From contig CAVXFK010000015.1 in NCBI GenBank assembly GCA_963761005.1, positions 1-64,000 of the forward strand: a DNA stretch of 64,000 nucleotides, given 5' to 3'. Positions 37,951-46,958 of this stretch are shown in pieces. Every line of letters begins with the position of its first letter. The first letter of the stretch is position 1. The translations under genes were made by a program, and so were the position numbers. The notes beneath the pieces were generated by a model. That model ran no database searches. It was not told the origin of the DNA and saw nothing but the letters and a program-made list of their open reading frames with translations. The stretch is from DASWJZ01 sp963761005 (GTDB taxonomy: Bacteria > Pseudomonadota > Alphaproteobacteria > Rhizobiales > Afifellaceae).

Positions 37951-39524
37951 GCCGACGCTCCGGCGACGCTTGCCCCCGGGAGCTCACCGAACATCGCCGC
38001 GATCAGCGCGCGCTCGTCGAGCGCGTTTTGATCGACGACGGCACTAACCTTGTGATCGTGGAAGACGATGACGCGGTTGCAGAGCAGGCAAAGCTCTACG
38101 AGCTCGGTCGAAAGGAGCAGGATCGCGATCCCGTCCGCCGCGAGCCGCGTCAGCACGTCATAGAGGTCGCGCTTCGCTCCGAGGTCGACGCCGCGCAGCG
38201 GGTCGTTCAGGACAAGCACGCGCGGCTCGGTCGCGATCAGCCGCCCCAGCAGCGCCTTCTGCTGGTTGCCACCGGAGAGCGAGCTGATCGGCGCCGCCCG
38301 GCTCGCCATCTTCACCTTGGTCTGACTGCAGGTCGCATCGGTGACGGCGGCGCGCTGCTTGAGGCGGATGACGCCGAGGCGCGCCAACCTGCGAAGGTTC
38401 GAGACCGACACATTGTCCATCACCGAGAGCGGCGCGAAGATTCCCTCGGTCTTTCGGTCGCGCGGCAGGTAAGCGATGCTGGCGCGCTCCGCGTCGCCCT
38501 GCGAACGAATGGTGCGGCCGCCAGCCTCAACGCTGCCAAACGGAACGCGACGAAGGCCCGCGACCCATTCGAGGAAGGCCACCTGGCCGTGGCCCTCAAG
38601 CCCACCCACGCCGACAATCTCGCCCGCACGAAGATCGAAGTCGAAGCGCGGCGCCTGTGCGCCGAGCGCAAAGCCGCGGACGCCGACCACCGCGCGCGCA
38701 TCTTTTACGACGGCGTGGTGCGCGCTGTGCCCTTCGGCTGCGGCGGCGCCTTCGCGCGTCGACATCAGCTCGAGCAGCTTCTCGGCATGGAAGTCGCCGC
38801 GCGTCAGCGTCGCCACGCTCTGTCCGGAGCGGAGCACCGTCGTACGGTCGGCGAGGCTTTCGATCTCATCCATACGGTGCGAGACGAAAAGCACGGAGCG
38901 CCCGGCGGCGCTGAAGCCGCGGAGCGCCGCGAAGAGCCGGTCGCGATCCTCGATGTCGATCGCGGAGGTGGATTCGTCGAGGATCAGGAGGCGCCACGGC
39001 CTGATCAGCGCGCGAGCGACTCCGACGAGCTGGCGGTTGGCGAGCGAGAGCGTGCCGACCAGCCGCTCCGTGTCGAGATCGCCGAGGCCAAGCACCGAGA
39101 GCGCCTCGCGCACCACCGCGGTCTCGTGCGTGCTGTCCGCATTCCGGCGGATGAGCCGGTCCATGCCGAGCATGACGTTGTCCCGGATCGTCATCTCCGG
39201 CAGGACCAGCGTTTCCTGGAAAACAGTGGCGATCCCTGCGTCCTGCGCGGCGCCCGGCGCCGGGAAGGTGATGGGCTTTCCCGCCCACGAGAGCGTCCCC
39301 GCCTCGGACGGCATGATGCCGCTCAGAATCTTGATGAGCGTGCTCTTGCCGGAGCCGTTCTCGCCGACGACGGCATGAATCTCGCCGGCGAAGACGGTGA
39401 GCGAACAGGAATCGAGCGCCACCGTCTCGCCGAAGGTGCGGCGGAGCTCGTGCGATTGAAGCAGCGGGGTTGCGGTCGCTGCCGCTTCGTCCGCCCTCAG
39501 ATCGCGTGCGACTTCGCGGTTCAT
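37947..39524 (-). CDS. Ribose-type ABC importer ATPase, two domains
   Basis: A 525-residue double ATPase of the RbsA type. The first domain has Walker A GENGSGKST, a signature LSLANRQLVGVARAL and LLILDESTSAID. The second has the family's degenerate Walker A (GGLEGHGQ), an intact signature LSGGNQQKALLGRLI and VLVLNDPLRGVDLG, where Asn replaces the usual Asp/Glu pair. It overlaps both flanking permeases by four bases. Confidence 0.92.
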   Translation of the reverse strand: MNREVARDLRADEAAATATPLLQSHELRRTFGETVALDSCSLTVFAGEIHAVVGENGSGKSTLIKILSGIMPSEAGTLSWAGKPITFPAPGAAQDAGIATVFQETLVLPEMTIRDNVMLGMDRLIRRNADSTHETAVVREALSVLGLGDLDTERLVGTLSLANRQLVGVARALIRPWRLLILDESTSAIDIEDRDRLFAALRGFSAAGRSVLFVSHRMDEIESLADRTTVLRSGQSVATLTRGDFHAEKLLELMSTREGAAAAEGHSAHHAVVKDARAVVGVRGFALGAQAPRFDFDLRAGEIVGVGGLEGHGQVAFLEWVAGLRRVPFGSVEAGGRTIRSQGDAERASIAYLPRDRKTEGIFAPLSVMDNVSVSNLRRLARLGVIRLKQRAAVTDATCSQTKVKMASRAAPISSLSGGNQQKALLGRLIATEPRVLVLNDPLRGVDLGAKRDLYDVLTRLAADGIAILLLSTELVELCLLCNRVIVFHDHKVSAVVDQNALDERALIAAMFGELPGASVAGASA

Positions 39525-40477
39525 ATCCGCATGCTCAGATGCGGCTCGCGGCCGTAGAGCGCGACAAGCGCAATGATCAAGAAGCCGAGGCAGATCTGTT
39601 GACCGGCCTGATCGAGGCCGAGGCCGACGAGAAGCGTGCTAAGCTCGGTGACGACGAGGCAGCCGGCGATCGTCCGCCCGTAGCCTCCACGTCCACCGGT
39701 AAGCGGTGTCCCGCCGACGACGACCGCCGCCACCGTCGTGAAGAGATAGGCGGTGCCGACCGTCGGATCGGCCGCGCCGCTGAAGCCGGCAAGGAGAATA
39801 CCCGTCGCCGCAGCGAGCACCGCCGAGATCACGTAGACGGCGATCCAGACGAAGAGCATCGGCACGCCCGCAAGCTCCGCCGCGCGCGGATTGGCACCTG
39901 CGGCGAAAATCCAGCGGCCGAGCACGGTTCGGTGCTCAAGCACGAGCACCGCCGCAACCACGACCGCCCACATCACCACGGCGCCGGGCAGCGGTATCGG
40001 CCCGGTCTTGCCGATGACGGAGACCATGGTGACGAGCCAGTCGGGCACGAGGCCGGCGACCTCGCCGTGCGTGCCCGCCCAGATGCCGCCGAAGATGATG
40101 GAGCTCGTGGCAAGCGTCACGACCAGCGGGTTGAGCTGCAGGAAGCGCGAGGCGAAGCCGTTCGCAAATCCGATCAGCGCGCCGACGGCGAGGATGAAGA
40201 CGATCGCGCTGAAGGCCGAGTAACCGGCGCCGTAGAGCAGGCAGAAGAGTACGTCTGCAAGCCCGATCACCGCCGGGATCGAAAGGTCGAAGCCGCCGAT
40301 GATGATCGTCAGCGTCTGTCCGACGGCGGCAATGCCGAGCAGGCTCGAAAGCAGGAACAGCGACTTCACGCTGTTGATGTTGGCGTAGCCGGGGATGACC
40401 AGATTGATGACGAAGAACAGCGCGACCGCCAAGGCGAAGGGCACCAGCTGTCCGGCGACGTGCCTTGTCGACTTCAT
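39521..40477 (-). CDS. Ribose-type ABC importer permease 1
   Basis: About 318 residues from the ATG at 40477 (a GTG at 40492 is the alternative). Multiple hydrophobic segments; the family signature GGFDLSIPAVIGLADVLF and GTPLTGGRGGYGRTIAG are present. It follows the binding-protein gene after a 10-base stem-loop and overlaps the ATPase by four bases. It differs clearly from the second permease of the same operon. Confidence 0.9.
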   Translation of the reverse strand: MKSTRHVAGQLVPFALAVALFFVINLVIPGYANINSVKSLFLLSSLLGIAAVGQTLTIIIGGFDLSIPAVIGLADVLFCLLYGAGYSAFSAIVFILAVGALIGFANGFASRFLQLNPLVVTLATSSIIFGGIWAGTHGEVAGLVPDWLVTMVSVIGKTGPIPLPGAVVMWAVVVAAVLVLEHRTVLGRWIFAAGANPRAAELAGVPMLFVWIAVYVISAVLAAATGILLAGFSGAADPTVGTAYLFTTVAAVVVGGTPLTGGRGGYGRTIAGCLVVTELSTLLVGLGLDQAGQQICLGFLIIALVALYGREPHLSMRI

Positions 40478-40573
40478 CGTTCTTCTGCTCACTCAGCGGC
40501 GCCCGCCCCGCGGCGCCCGGCGTCCTACCTTAGCCCGGCTTCGCGCATCGGCACACCGGCGGAATTGCAAGAC

Positions 40574-40599
40574 GCCCGCGCGACGGCGATCGCGCGGGC
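40574..40599 (-). terminator. Intercistronic stem-loop after binding-protein gene
   Basis: GCCCGCGCGA and TCGCGCGGGC pair perfectly over ten bases around CGGCGA, 19 bases past the binding-protein stop. No strong T-run follows on the minus strand. It probably stabilises the upstream message or partly terminates transcription, as at 19801-19832 and 54525-54557. Confidence 0.6.
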
Positions 40600-40617
40600 G
40601 CCTGTTCGTGTCGACGG

Positions 40618-41841
40618 CTAGGGAGTCGGCACGATCTGGACCTCGGGCACCTTCGCGTCGCCCGTGAAGAACTGGTCGAAATACGAGTTCGGGACGAGGT
40701 GCAGATCCTTGCCGTTTGCAAAGCAGGTGCTCTGCACCGTCATCGACGGCTCGTAGTAGTCATTGAAGTTTTCGTTGGTGATCGTCGGCAGCGGCATGAA
40801 GATCGTGTTCACCTTCGGCTTCTGCCCCGCCATGGCGTGCAGCGCCGGGACGAACGAGGCGTAGAGCATCGGCCCGCCGTCCTGCACGAACGTGTTGGCG
40901 GTCAGGTTCTTTTCCTTCCAGTAGGCGAGGAAGCTGCAGAGATTGGTCACCTCGGTGATGATGGAGACCGGCCGCCCCGACTGCTCGAGCGCCTGCCCGA
41001 CGCCGACGCCCATGTTGCCGGTCGAGAAGACCGCGTCGACGGGCTGCGGGTGTGTGGCAAGGAACTTCAGCATCTCGGACTTGGCGACCGACGGCGTCCA
41101 CATGCCGTAGAGCGCCCCGAGCACCTTGATGTCGGGAAATTTCGCCACCGCGTCTTCAAGGCCTTGCTGTTGGGCCACCGTGTTGGCGGTTCCAGGCTGA
41201 CCGTTCATGACGACGATGGTGCCCTTGCCGCCGAGCTTGTCGGCGATCCAGCCGCCTTCGAAATTGCCGCGGTAATAGGGGTTGGTCGCGATGTTGAGGG
41301 CGCCTGGACAGGTGACCGGCGAGTCGATCGCCACGAACAGCGCGCCCTTCTGAGCCGCCTCGGCAATGCCGGCGCAAAGGCCCGTGGCGGAGCCTGGATA
41401 GCTCATGATGAGATCGCAGCCTTGCGCGACCTGCGCCTTAAGCTGCGTCAGCTCGAGATTGATGTCGCCGTTGGAGTTCGTGATGTTGAGCTCCGGCTTC
41501 GCGAGGCCCTGCTTGGCAAGCTGTTCCGTGAGGAGCTTCAACTCGGCCGCCAGATTGGCGCGCCACGAGTTCCCCATGTAGGACTCGTTCAGGCAGATCT
41601 GCCAAGGCGGCGGATTCGGCTTCCAGTCCTTGAGCGGGTCGTTGATGATCGGGCCGGCGAACCAATAGCCCTCATAGTATTGCAGCGCGTCGGGCGGGAC
41701 GTTGGCGAGGTCCTTCGCCTTCTGCTCCGCCGACGGCTCCGGCGGCACCTGTGCCAGCGCCGGCGATTGCGCGACAGTGACGGCGCCGCCGAACACGGCC
41801 GCAAGACCGAGCGCGACGATCGCTAGAGAGAATTTTCGCAC
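40618..41841 (-). CDS. Ribose-type ABC importer solute-binding protein
   Basis: A 407-residue exported binding protein (periplasmic binding protein type 1 fold, sugar class). The GTG at 41841, preceded by GGGAGGGG, opens a signal peptide (MRKFSLAIVALGLAAVFGG) cleaved near ALA. An ATG five codons earlier would bury the ribosome site. The body has NSNGDINLELTQLKAQVAQG and VVMNGQPGTANTVAQQQGLE, typical of the family, but it is larger than RbsB and carries several cysteines. Expression is probably governed by the operator-promoter at 41909-41937. Confidence 0.88.
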   Translation of the reverse strand: MRKFSLAIVALGLAAVFGGAVTVAQSPALAQVPPEPSAEQKAKDLANVPPDALQYYEGYWFAGPIINDPLKDWKPNPPPWQICLNESYMGNSWRANLAAELKLLTEQLAKQGLAKPELNITNSNGDINLELTQLKAQVAQGCDLIMSYPGSATGLCAGIAEAAQKGALFVAIDSPVTCPGALNIATNPYYRGNFEGGWIADKLGGKGTIVVMNGQPGTANTVAQQQGLEDAVAKFPDIKVLGALYGMWTPSVAKSEMLKFLATHPQPVDAVFSTGNMGVGVGQALEQSGRPVSIITEVTNLCSFLAYWKEKNLTANTFVQDGGPMLYASFVPALHAMAGQKPKVNTIFMPLPTITNENFNDYYEPSMTVQSTCFANGKDLHLVPNSYFDQFFTGDAKVPEVQIVPTP

Positions 41842-41908
41842 GTTTTCCCCTCCCATGATTGGTGAAGGCGAAACCTCTTGCGGGGCTCATCCCGCGGTTC
41901 GCTTCGCG

Positions 41909-41937
41909 TATAATGCATTTTATAGTGATAGCGTCAA
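41909..41937 (-). promoter_or_regulatory. Promoter with operator copy A, upstream of ABC importer
   Basis: On the minus strand TTGACG, a 17-base spacer and ATTATA form a good sigma-70 promoter 68 bases before the binding-protein start. The spacer and -10 contain AATGCATTAT, differing by one base from the AATGCATCAT shared by three other sites in this locus. The surrounding TATAAAATGCATTATA is near-palindromic. A repressor bound here would cover the -10 box. Confidence 0.7.
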
Positions 41938-42201
41938 CGAAGGTGGGAAGCCGCGGCAAGCCGTGCGCAAGGCCGTGGACCGACCGCCGCGGCCTGCTCA
42001 ATTCGAAGCGCGGAAATGCGGGAAGCCGAGCCGCGGGGGCGAGCCTCCGAAGCTGCGTACTGCGCAACTTTCCGGGCAGGTTCCAGAGATCCTGTCCGAA
42101 ACCAGGCCAGCGTTCCCGAGCGCTCTCCGCTACCTCTGCGCGATCTTTTCATCCCGCGCCCAACCGGCCGAGACGACCTCAGCGCGGCGCACCACTCAAA
42201 T
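41938..42201. other. Intergenic region, no gene seen
   Basis: Together with the promoter to its left this makes about 370 bases between the ABC importer and gntR. No frame shows family similarity or a ribosome site. It is bounded by operator copies A and B, 290 bases apart. Confidence 0.5.
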
Positions 42202-42211
42202 ATGATGCATT
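42202..42211. promoter_or_regulatory. Operator copy B, just past gntR
   Basis: ATGATGCATT occurs exactly, three bases after the gntR stop codon. It is identical to copies C and D. Its position, 290 bases upstream of copy A, would allow looping control of the importer promoter; no promoter boxes are evident at this copy itself. Confidence 0.5.
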
Positions 42212-42213
42212 CT

Positions 42214-42981
42214 TTAGACCCGCCGAGGCGGCGACGGATACATCGCGTCGAAGGCGAGCCAGCCCGCCTTGATGTGCGCGGCCATGGCGCTCATCGCCCG
42301 CTTCGGGTCGCGTGCGTCGAGCGCTTCGAGGATGTCGGCGTGCTCGTCGGAGACGTTGGTCGGGCGGCCGGGGATGATGGTCAGAAGGTCGAAGGGGTAT
42401 TTGGCCCAAAGGATGCGGACGAAGTCGAGCGTCTGCGGCTGCTCGGCCCGCTCGTAGAGACGGAAGTGGAAGCGGAAGTTGTTCTCCCTGAGCAGACGAT
42501 GCGGCGCATTCGGTCCGGCGGCCGCCATCTCATCGTTGAGCTGCTTCAGCATGGCGAGGTCTGCCGGCTGCAGCCGTGTCGAGGCGTGGAAGGCGAGCTG
42601 CGGTTCGAGAAGCAGGCGCAACCGGTAGTGCTCTTCGACGTGCTCGATCAGGAACGGCGCCACCACCGCGCCGCGATGCGCGGAAACCTGCACATAGCCC
42701 TGCGCCTCAAGCAGCCTCAGCGCTTCGCGCACCGGGGTGATCGACACGCCGAGCGATTTCGCGAGCTCCGCCTGCTTGAGCTTCTGACCGCGCGCGATCA
42801 GGCCGGCGATGATCTTCTCGCGCAGGAATTCCGCAACCTGGTGTTCCGCCGTCCGCTTGGGGGCGAGCGACCAGTCGCCGAGCGGATCGGCGGCCGGCTT
42901 GGCCGGGGTCTGCTGCCCGGCGCCGCGAGGCGCGAGCGGAGTGTCCATCTGCGTCGTCGTCTGCCCTTCCAGGACTTTCAC
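42214..42981 (-). CDS. GntR-family regulator, FCD (FadR C-terminal) type
   Basis: A 255-residue regulator from the GTG at 42981 (GGGAG eight bases upstream; an ATG at 42948 is possible). The winged helix-turn-helix spans residues ~45-110, with AELAKSLGVSITPVREALRL then LEAQGYVQVSAHRGAVV. The helical FCD effector domain follows, with His/Asp/Asn residues in ENNFRFHFRLYE that usually bind a metal and a carboxylic acid. It lies between the importer and the SCP2/hydrolase pair. It is the most likely reader of the ATGATGCATT sites. Confidence 0.9.
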   Translation of the reverse strand: MKVLEGQTTTQMDTPLAPRGAGQQTPAKPAADPLGDWSLAPKRTAEHQVAEFLREKIIAGLIARGQKLKQAELAKSLGVSITPVREALRLLEAQGYVQVSAHRGAVVAPFLIEHVEEHYRLRLLLEPQLAFHASTRLQPADLAMLKQLNDEMAAAGPNAPHRLLRENNFRFHFRLYERAEQPQTLDFVRILWAKYPFDLLTIIPGRPTNVSDEHADILEALDARDPKRAMSAMAAHIKAGWLAFDAMYPSPPRRV

Positions 42982-43238
42982 GTGGGAAGCTCCCGAACCG
43001 GTCTCAGGGGAGGCAACGCACTGCGCCACTGTGCCACAACTTCCAAGACACGCACTCTATACCGGGACCCTTAAGGTCTTTCCACTCAATGATACTGCCC
43101 GCCAGGCCGGGATTGCCACGTTTTCGGCTCCGCCCGGGACACCGCCCCTCCCCTCGGGCGCGGCGGATTCCGCGGGCGGCGGATAGAGTAGCTCCGGCCC
43201 GGTGCGGCCTGAAAGCCCGCGTCGCGGCGCTCTTACAT

Positions 43239-43252
43239 ATCATGTACATGAT
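43239..43252. promoter_or_regulatory. Perfect 14-base palindrome upstream of SCP2 gene
   Basis: ATCATGTACATGAT is a perfect inverted repeat in an AT-rich pocket of the 400-base divergent region between gntR (starting 42981) and the SCP2-like gene (43384). The rest of that region holds no gene that I can support. The palindrome is of the kind bound by FCD-type GntR proteins but is not the ATGATGCATT motif, so it may serve another regulator, such as the IclR protein, or gntR autoregulation. Confidence 0.45.
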
Positions 43253-43383
43253 TTCTTGCGGACGCTTCCCGCGCGACAGTGGAAAGCGTCAAAACGATGA
43301 GGCAACGAAGGGGCATAAAACCCCTCGCCGCGAGCGGCCAGACGGCCGGCGGCAGGCCAACCAAGACGTGAGGAGGAGGCAGC

Positions 43384-43797
43384 ATGGCCGCAGCGCCCGC
43401 CAGGGATCGGCTTTCGCTTCCGGTCGACGCGATCAAGAAGACGCTCAACGCCGACCCGGAATGGGCGATCGCTGCGCGCTTCTGGAACGCGGTCATCCGC
43501 TTCTACACCAATGAAGCGGACGAATATTTCATGCAGATCGAGCACGGCAAGGTGACGAACTTCCAGGAAGGGTCGGACGGCTACATGGCCTCCACCATCT
43601 ATGTCGGCGGCCCGCGCCGCACCTGGCAGGAAGTGCTGAAGACCAATCCGAAACGGCTCTGCAACGACTTCTTCCCGGCCGCCATCCATCACGGCATGCG
43701 GCTCGGCGGCGATCTCTCCTCGCTCTACGCCTATTACAGCGCGATGCAGCGGATCCTCGCCGTGATGCGTCTTGAAACAAACAAGAAGAAGGCGTGA
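43384..43797 (+). CDS. SCP2 sterol-binding-domain-like protein
   Basis: A 137-residue soluble protein resembling a stand-alone SCP2 lipid/acyl-CoA carrier domain. The beta-strand core with FMQIEHGKVTNFQEGSDGYM and the later GMRLGGDLSSLYAYYSAMQR (the usual hydrophobic exit helix) support this. GAGGAGGAGG precedes the ATG. Its stop overlaps a GTG of the next frame, and the alpha/beta hydrolase starts within six bases, so the two are coupled. It suggests a bulky hydrophobic or CoA-linked substrate. Confidence 0.6.
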   Translation: MAAAPARDRLSLPVDAIKKTLNADPEWAIAARFWNAVIRFYTNEADEYFMQIEHGKVTNFQEGSDGYMASTIYVGGPRRTWQEVLKTNPKRLCNDFFPAAIHHGMRLGGDLSSLYAYYSAMQRILAVMRLETNKKKA

Positions 43798-43802
43798 CGG
43801 AC

Positions 43803-44681
43803 ATGGCCAAGGCGCGCTACGCAAACATTGAATGCGGCTACCTCTACCTGACCACCAGCCGGACCGAGTACCGCATCTATCTGGAGCAGGCGGGAACCGG
43901 CATCCCGGTGATGCTGCAGCACACGGCCGGCACCGACGCGAGGCAGTGGCGGCATCTCCTTGAGGACGAGGAGCTGACCAAGGACTTCCGCTTCATCGCC
44001 TGGGACCTCCCCTATCACGGCAAGTCGCTGCCGCCGCTCTCCGACCGCTATTGGGAGACCGGCTACAAGCTCACCGCCGAATTCTTCATGCGCTACGTGC
44101 TCGATCTGAAGCGCGCGCTCGATCTTGAAAAGCCTGTCTTCATCGGTTGCTCGATGGGTGGGCTGCTCGCCACCGATCTCGCGCTCTATCACCCGGAGCA
44201 CTTCCGCGCGACCGTTGCCATCGAGCCTTTGATCAAGAGCCCGGAGCCCGGAACGCTGACGGACTGGTACTGGCATCCGACCACGTCGAACGACACGCGC
44301 GCAGCGCTCCAGCACACGCAGTGCTCGCCGAACAGCCCCGAAGAGTACCGCCGCGAGACGATCTGGCTCTATGCGCAGAGCGCCCCGTCGGTCTTCCCCG
44401 GCGACCTCCACTATTATGTGGAGGACCACGACCTGACCGACACGGCGAAGGACATCGATACGTCGAAGCTCGACGTCTATCTCCTCAACGCCGACTACGA
44501 CTGGTCGGCGACGGTGGAGGAAGGGAAGCAGCTCGCCTCGATGATCCCCGGCTCGAAGTGGATACACATGCGCGACATCGGCCACTTCCCGATGACCGAG
44601 AACCCGGAAAAATTCAAAAGCTACATCAAGCCGATCCTGCGGGAGATCAAGGCGAAGTCGGCGAAGGCGAAGCGCGGCTGA
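43803..44681 (+). CDS. Alpha/beta hydrolase
   Basis: A 292-residue serine hydrolase. The nucleophile elbow is FIGCSMGGLLATDLALYHP (G-C-S-M-G), the oxyanion region LQHTAGTDARQW, the acid probably in LNADYDWSATVEE and the base His in IGHFPMTENPEKF. No signal peptide. The ATG at 43803 has GAAGG upstream; a GTG at 43794 overlapping the SCP2 stop is the alternative. Relatives include carboxylesterases and C-C bond hydrolases. Transcribed with the SCP2-like gene. Confidence 0.85.
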   Translation: MAKARYANIECGYLYLTTSRTEYRIYLEQAGTGIPVMLQHTAGTDARQWRHLLEDEELTKDFRFIAWDLPYHGKSLPPLSDRYWETGYKLTAEFFMRYVLDLKRALDLEKPVFIGCSMGGLLATDLALYHPEHFRATVAIEPLIKSPEPGTLTDWYWHPTTSNDTRAALQHTQCSPNSPEEYRRETIWLYAQSAPSVFPGDLHYYVEDHDLTDTAKDIDTSKLDVYLLNADYDWSATVEEGKQLASMIPGSKWIHMRDIGHFPMTENPEKFKSYIKPILREIKAKSAKAKRG

Positions 44682-44796
44682 GGCGCCGCGCCTTTCGCCT
44701 CGCTATTCGATGCTGCCGCCGGTGAGCCCGCCGATCTGCCGGCGCTGCGCGAAGAGCCCGACCAGATAGGGGCGGCACCGCCTCGCGCCTTCGCGC

Positions 44797-45405
44797 CTAT
44801 GCCTTGCTGCCCGGACGGAGCATGGTGAAGGTCTTCTCCACGGCCGAATATTCCATGTAGCCGAGGCGGCCGAGCGGCCGCATCGCTGCGATGTCGACCA
44901 TGCCGTCGAAGATCACGGAGTCGTCGATATAGATGTCGACCACCTCGCCGAAGACGACCGAATGCGAGGGGTGGCTGCCGTTGCTGCCGGTAAGCTCTAC
45001 GGTCTTCACGTAGCGGCATTCGAGCGCTGCCGGCGACTTCGCCACGCGCGGCGGTTTGACGGAGCGCGACGGCGCCATCTCAAGTCCGATCATCTCCGGC
45101 TCGCTCACCGAGGCATCGACCTCGGCGGACGACGCGTTCATCGCCTCGCGCAGGTCGAAGGTCGCGAGACTGTGCACGAACTCCCCGGTCTCCTCGGCGT
45201 TTCGCTGCAAATCCTTGCGTCTGTCGCTGGCGAACATCACGAATGGCGGCGTCGCCGCCACAAGATTGAAATAGCTGTAAGGGCCGAGATTGTTCACGCC
45301 GTTCCTGCCGATCGTCGAGATCCAGCCTATGGGCCTCGGCAAGACCAGCGCGTTCAGCGGATTGTGACGCAGCCCGTGCGCCTCGTTGCGGGGATCGTAG
45401 TGCAT
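44797..45405 (-). CDS. Flavin reductase-like domain protein
   Basis: A 202-residue protein of the flavin reductase-like (FMN-binding split barrel, DIM6/NTAB) family. Seen: LVLPRPIGWISTIGRNGVNN then LGPYSYFNLVAATPPFVMFA and the substrate strand SHSVVFGEVVDIYIDDSV. Such proteins supply reduced flavin to a monooxygenase or act as small reductases. No flavin monooxygenase partner is seen in the window. It lies 27 bases downstream of the aldehyde dehydrogenase and is probably co-transcribed with it. Confidence 0.85.
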   Translation of the reverse strand: MHYDPRNEAHGLRHNPLNALVLPRPIGWISTIGRNGVNNLGPYSYFNLVAATPPFVMFASDRRKDLQRNAEETGEFVHSLATFDLREAMNASSAEVDASVSEPEMIGLEMAPSRSVKPPRVAKSPAALECRYVKTVELTGSNGSHPSHSVVFGEVVDIYIDDSVIFDGMVDIAAMRPLGRLGYMEYSAVEKTFTMLRPGSKA

Positions 45406-45432
45406 CGGCGATGAAATCCTTGTCGATGGAGG

Positions 45433-46920
45433 CTAGGCCGGCGCGATCTTCATGGTGACGCATTTCACATGCGTATAAGCGTGCAGCGCCTCAAGTCCCT
45501 TCTCGCGGCCGTAGCCGCTGTGCTTGAAGCCGCCGAACGGCGTCTCAACGCCACCCGCGAGGCATTCGTTGACCGCGACCTGACCGACGTCGAGCGCCGC
45601 CGACATGCGGAGCGCGCGGGAGAGGTCGCGCGTCCAGACCGTCGCCACCAGCCCGTAGTCGGAATCGTTGGCTATTCTGATCGCCTCGGCTTCATCCTTG
45701 AACGGAATCACGGTCACGACGGGGCCGAAAATCTCCTCGCGCGCGATCCGCATGTCATTCTTGACGCCGGTATAGATCGTCGGCGTCACGAACCAGCCGA
45801 CCTTGAGCCGCGCGTCGTCGGGTAGCTCGCCGCCGAGGAATGGCGTCGCGCCCTCCTTCTTGGCGAGGGCGTAGTAGCCTTGCACCTTCTCGAACTGCGC
45901 CTGCGTGGTGATCGGGCCGATCTTGGCGTCGCTCTCGGGTCCGACGGAGAACTGCTTCACCGCCGCGCGCAAGCCCTCGACGAATTCGTCGTGGATCAAT
46001 TCCTGCACGAGGCAGCGCGTGCCGGCCGAGCAGACCTGTCCCGCGTTGAAGGTGAAGACCCACGCCGAGTTCGGGATCGCTGCCGAAAGATCGGCATCCT
46101 CGAAGACGATGTTCGGCGACTTGCCGCCGAGCTCAAGCGTCAGCGGAATGATGCGCTCAGCCGCGACGCGGCCGATCTCGCGGCCGGCACGAACGCTTCC
46201 CGTGAAGGCAACCTTCTGCACCGCCGGATGCTTGACCACAGCCGCGCCGGCCTTCTTGCCTTCGCCGAGGACGACGTTCAGCACGCCCGGCGGCATGCCG
46301 CACTCCTCGACCGCGATCCGCGCCAGCTCGACCAGCGTCGACGATGTCTTCTCCGACGGCTTCGCCACGACGACGTTACCGACGGCGAGCGCCGGAGCGA
46401 TGCCGCGCCCCGCCTGGTTGAGCGGCACGTTCCACGGCAGGACGACGCCGACCACGCCATAGGGCTCGCGCCGCGTGAACGAGTGGTAGCCGGCGCCGAT
46501 ATTGATCGTCTCGCCGGTCAGCGCGTTCACGAGACCGCCGTAGAACTCGAAATACTGCGCCGCGACCTCCATGTCGGCGCGCGCCTGCCAGTCGGGCTTG
46601 CCGGTCTCGAGCGTCTCGAGCAGCGACAGTTCGGCGACGTATTCGCGGATCTTCGCGGCGATCTTCAGGAGCACGCGTCCGCGCACGATCGGCCGGCAGT
46701 CGCGCCATGCCGGAAACGCCGCGCGCGCCGCAGCGATCGCAGCCTCGACGTCGCGCTCGTCGCCGTCCGCCACGGGGCGGATCGCCTTGCCGGTGCGCGG
46801 ATCGTAGTTGGCGAGATAGGCGCCTGACGCCGGCGGATGCGCGCTGCCCGCGATGAAATGATCGAGCTTGCGCTGTTCGTCGAGAACGATCGGTTGCTTG
46901 GTCCTGACCGCTACGTTCAT
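45433..46920 (-). CDS. NAD(P)-dependent aldehyde dehydrogenase
   Basis: A 495-residue aldehyde dehydrogenase that oxidises an aldehyde to the acid. The catalytic cysteine lies in NAGQVCSAGTRCLV and the glutamate in LELGGKSPN. The dinucleotide site is GVVLPWNVPLNQAG with KPSEKTSS and FTGSVRAGREIG, and EEIFGPVVTVIPF with GGFKHSGYGRE near the C-terminus completes the family pattern. Between the CoA-transferase and the flavin reductase-like gene on the minus strand; all three probably form one unit starting near 49640. Confidence 0.92.
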   Translation of the reverse strand: MNVAVRTKQPIVLDEQRKLDHFIAGSAHPPASGAYLANYDPRTGKAIRPVADGDERDVEAAIAAARAAFPAWRDCRPIVRGRVLLKIAAKIREYVAELSLLETLETGKPDWQARADMEVAAQYFEFYGGLVNALTGETINIGAGYHSFTRREPYGVVGVVLPWNVPLNQAGRGIAPALAVGNVVVAKPSEKTSSTLVELARIAVEECGMPPGVLNVVLGEGKKAGAAVVKHPAVQKVAFTGSVRAGREIGRVAAERIIPLTLELGGKSPNIVFEDADLSAAIPNSAWVFTFNAGQVCSAGTRCLVQELIHDEFVEGLRAAVKQFSVGPESDAKIGPITTQAQFEKVQGYYALAKKEGATPFLGGELPDDARLKVGWFVTPTIYTGVKNDMRIAREEIFGPVVTVIPFKDEAEAIRIANDSDYGLVATVWTRDLSRALRMSAALDVGQVAVNECLAGGVETPFGGFKHSGYGREKGLEALHAYTHVKCVTMKIAPA

Positions 46921-46958
46921 CCGCGTGCTCCTTCCGTCGCTCGCGTCGTCTTTTGTTT

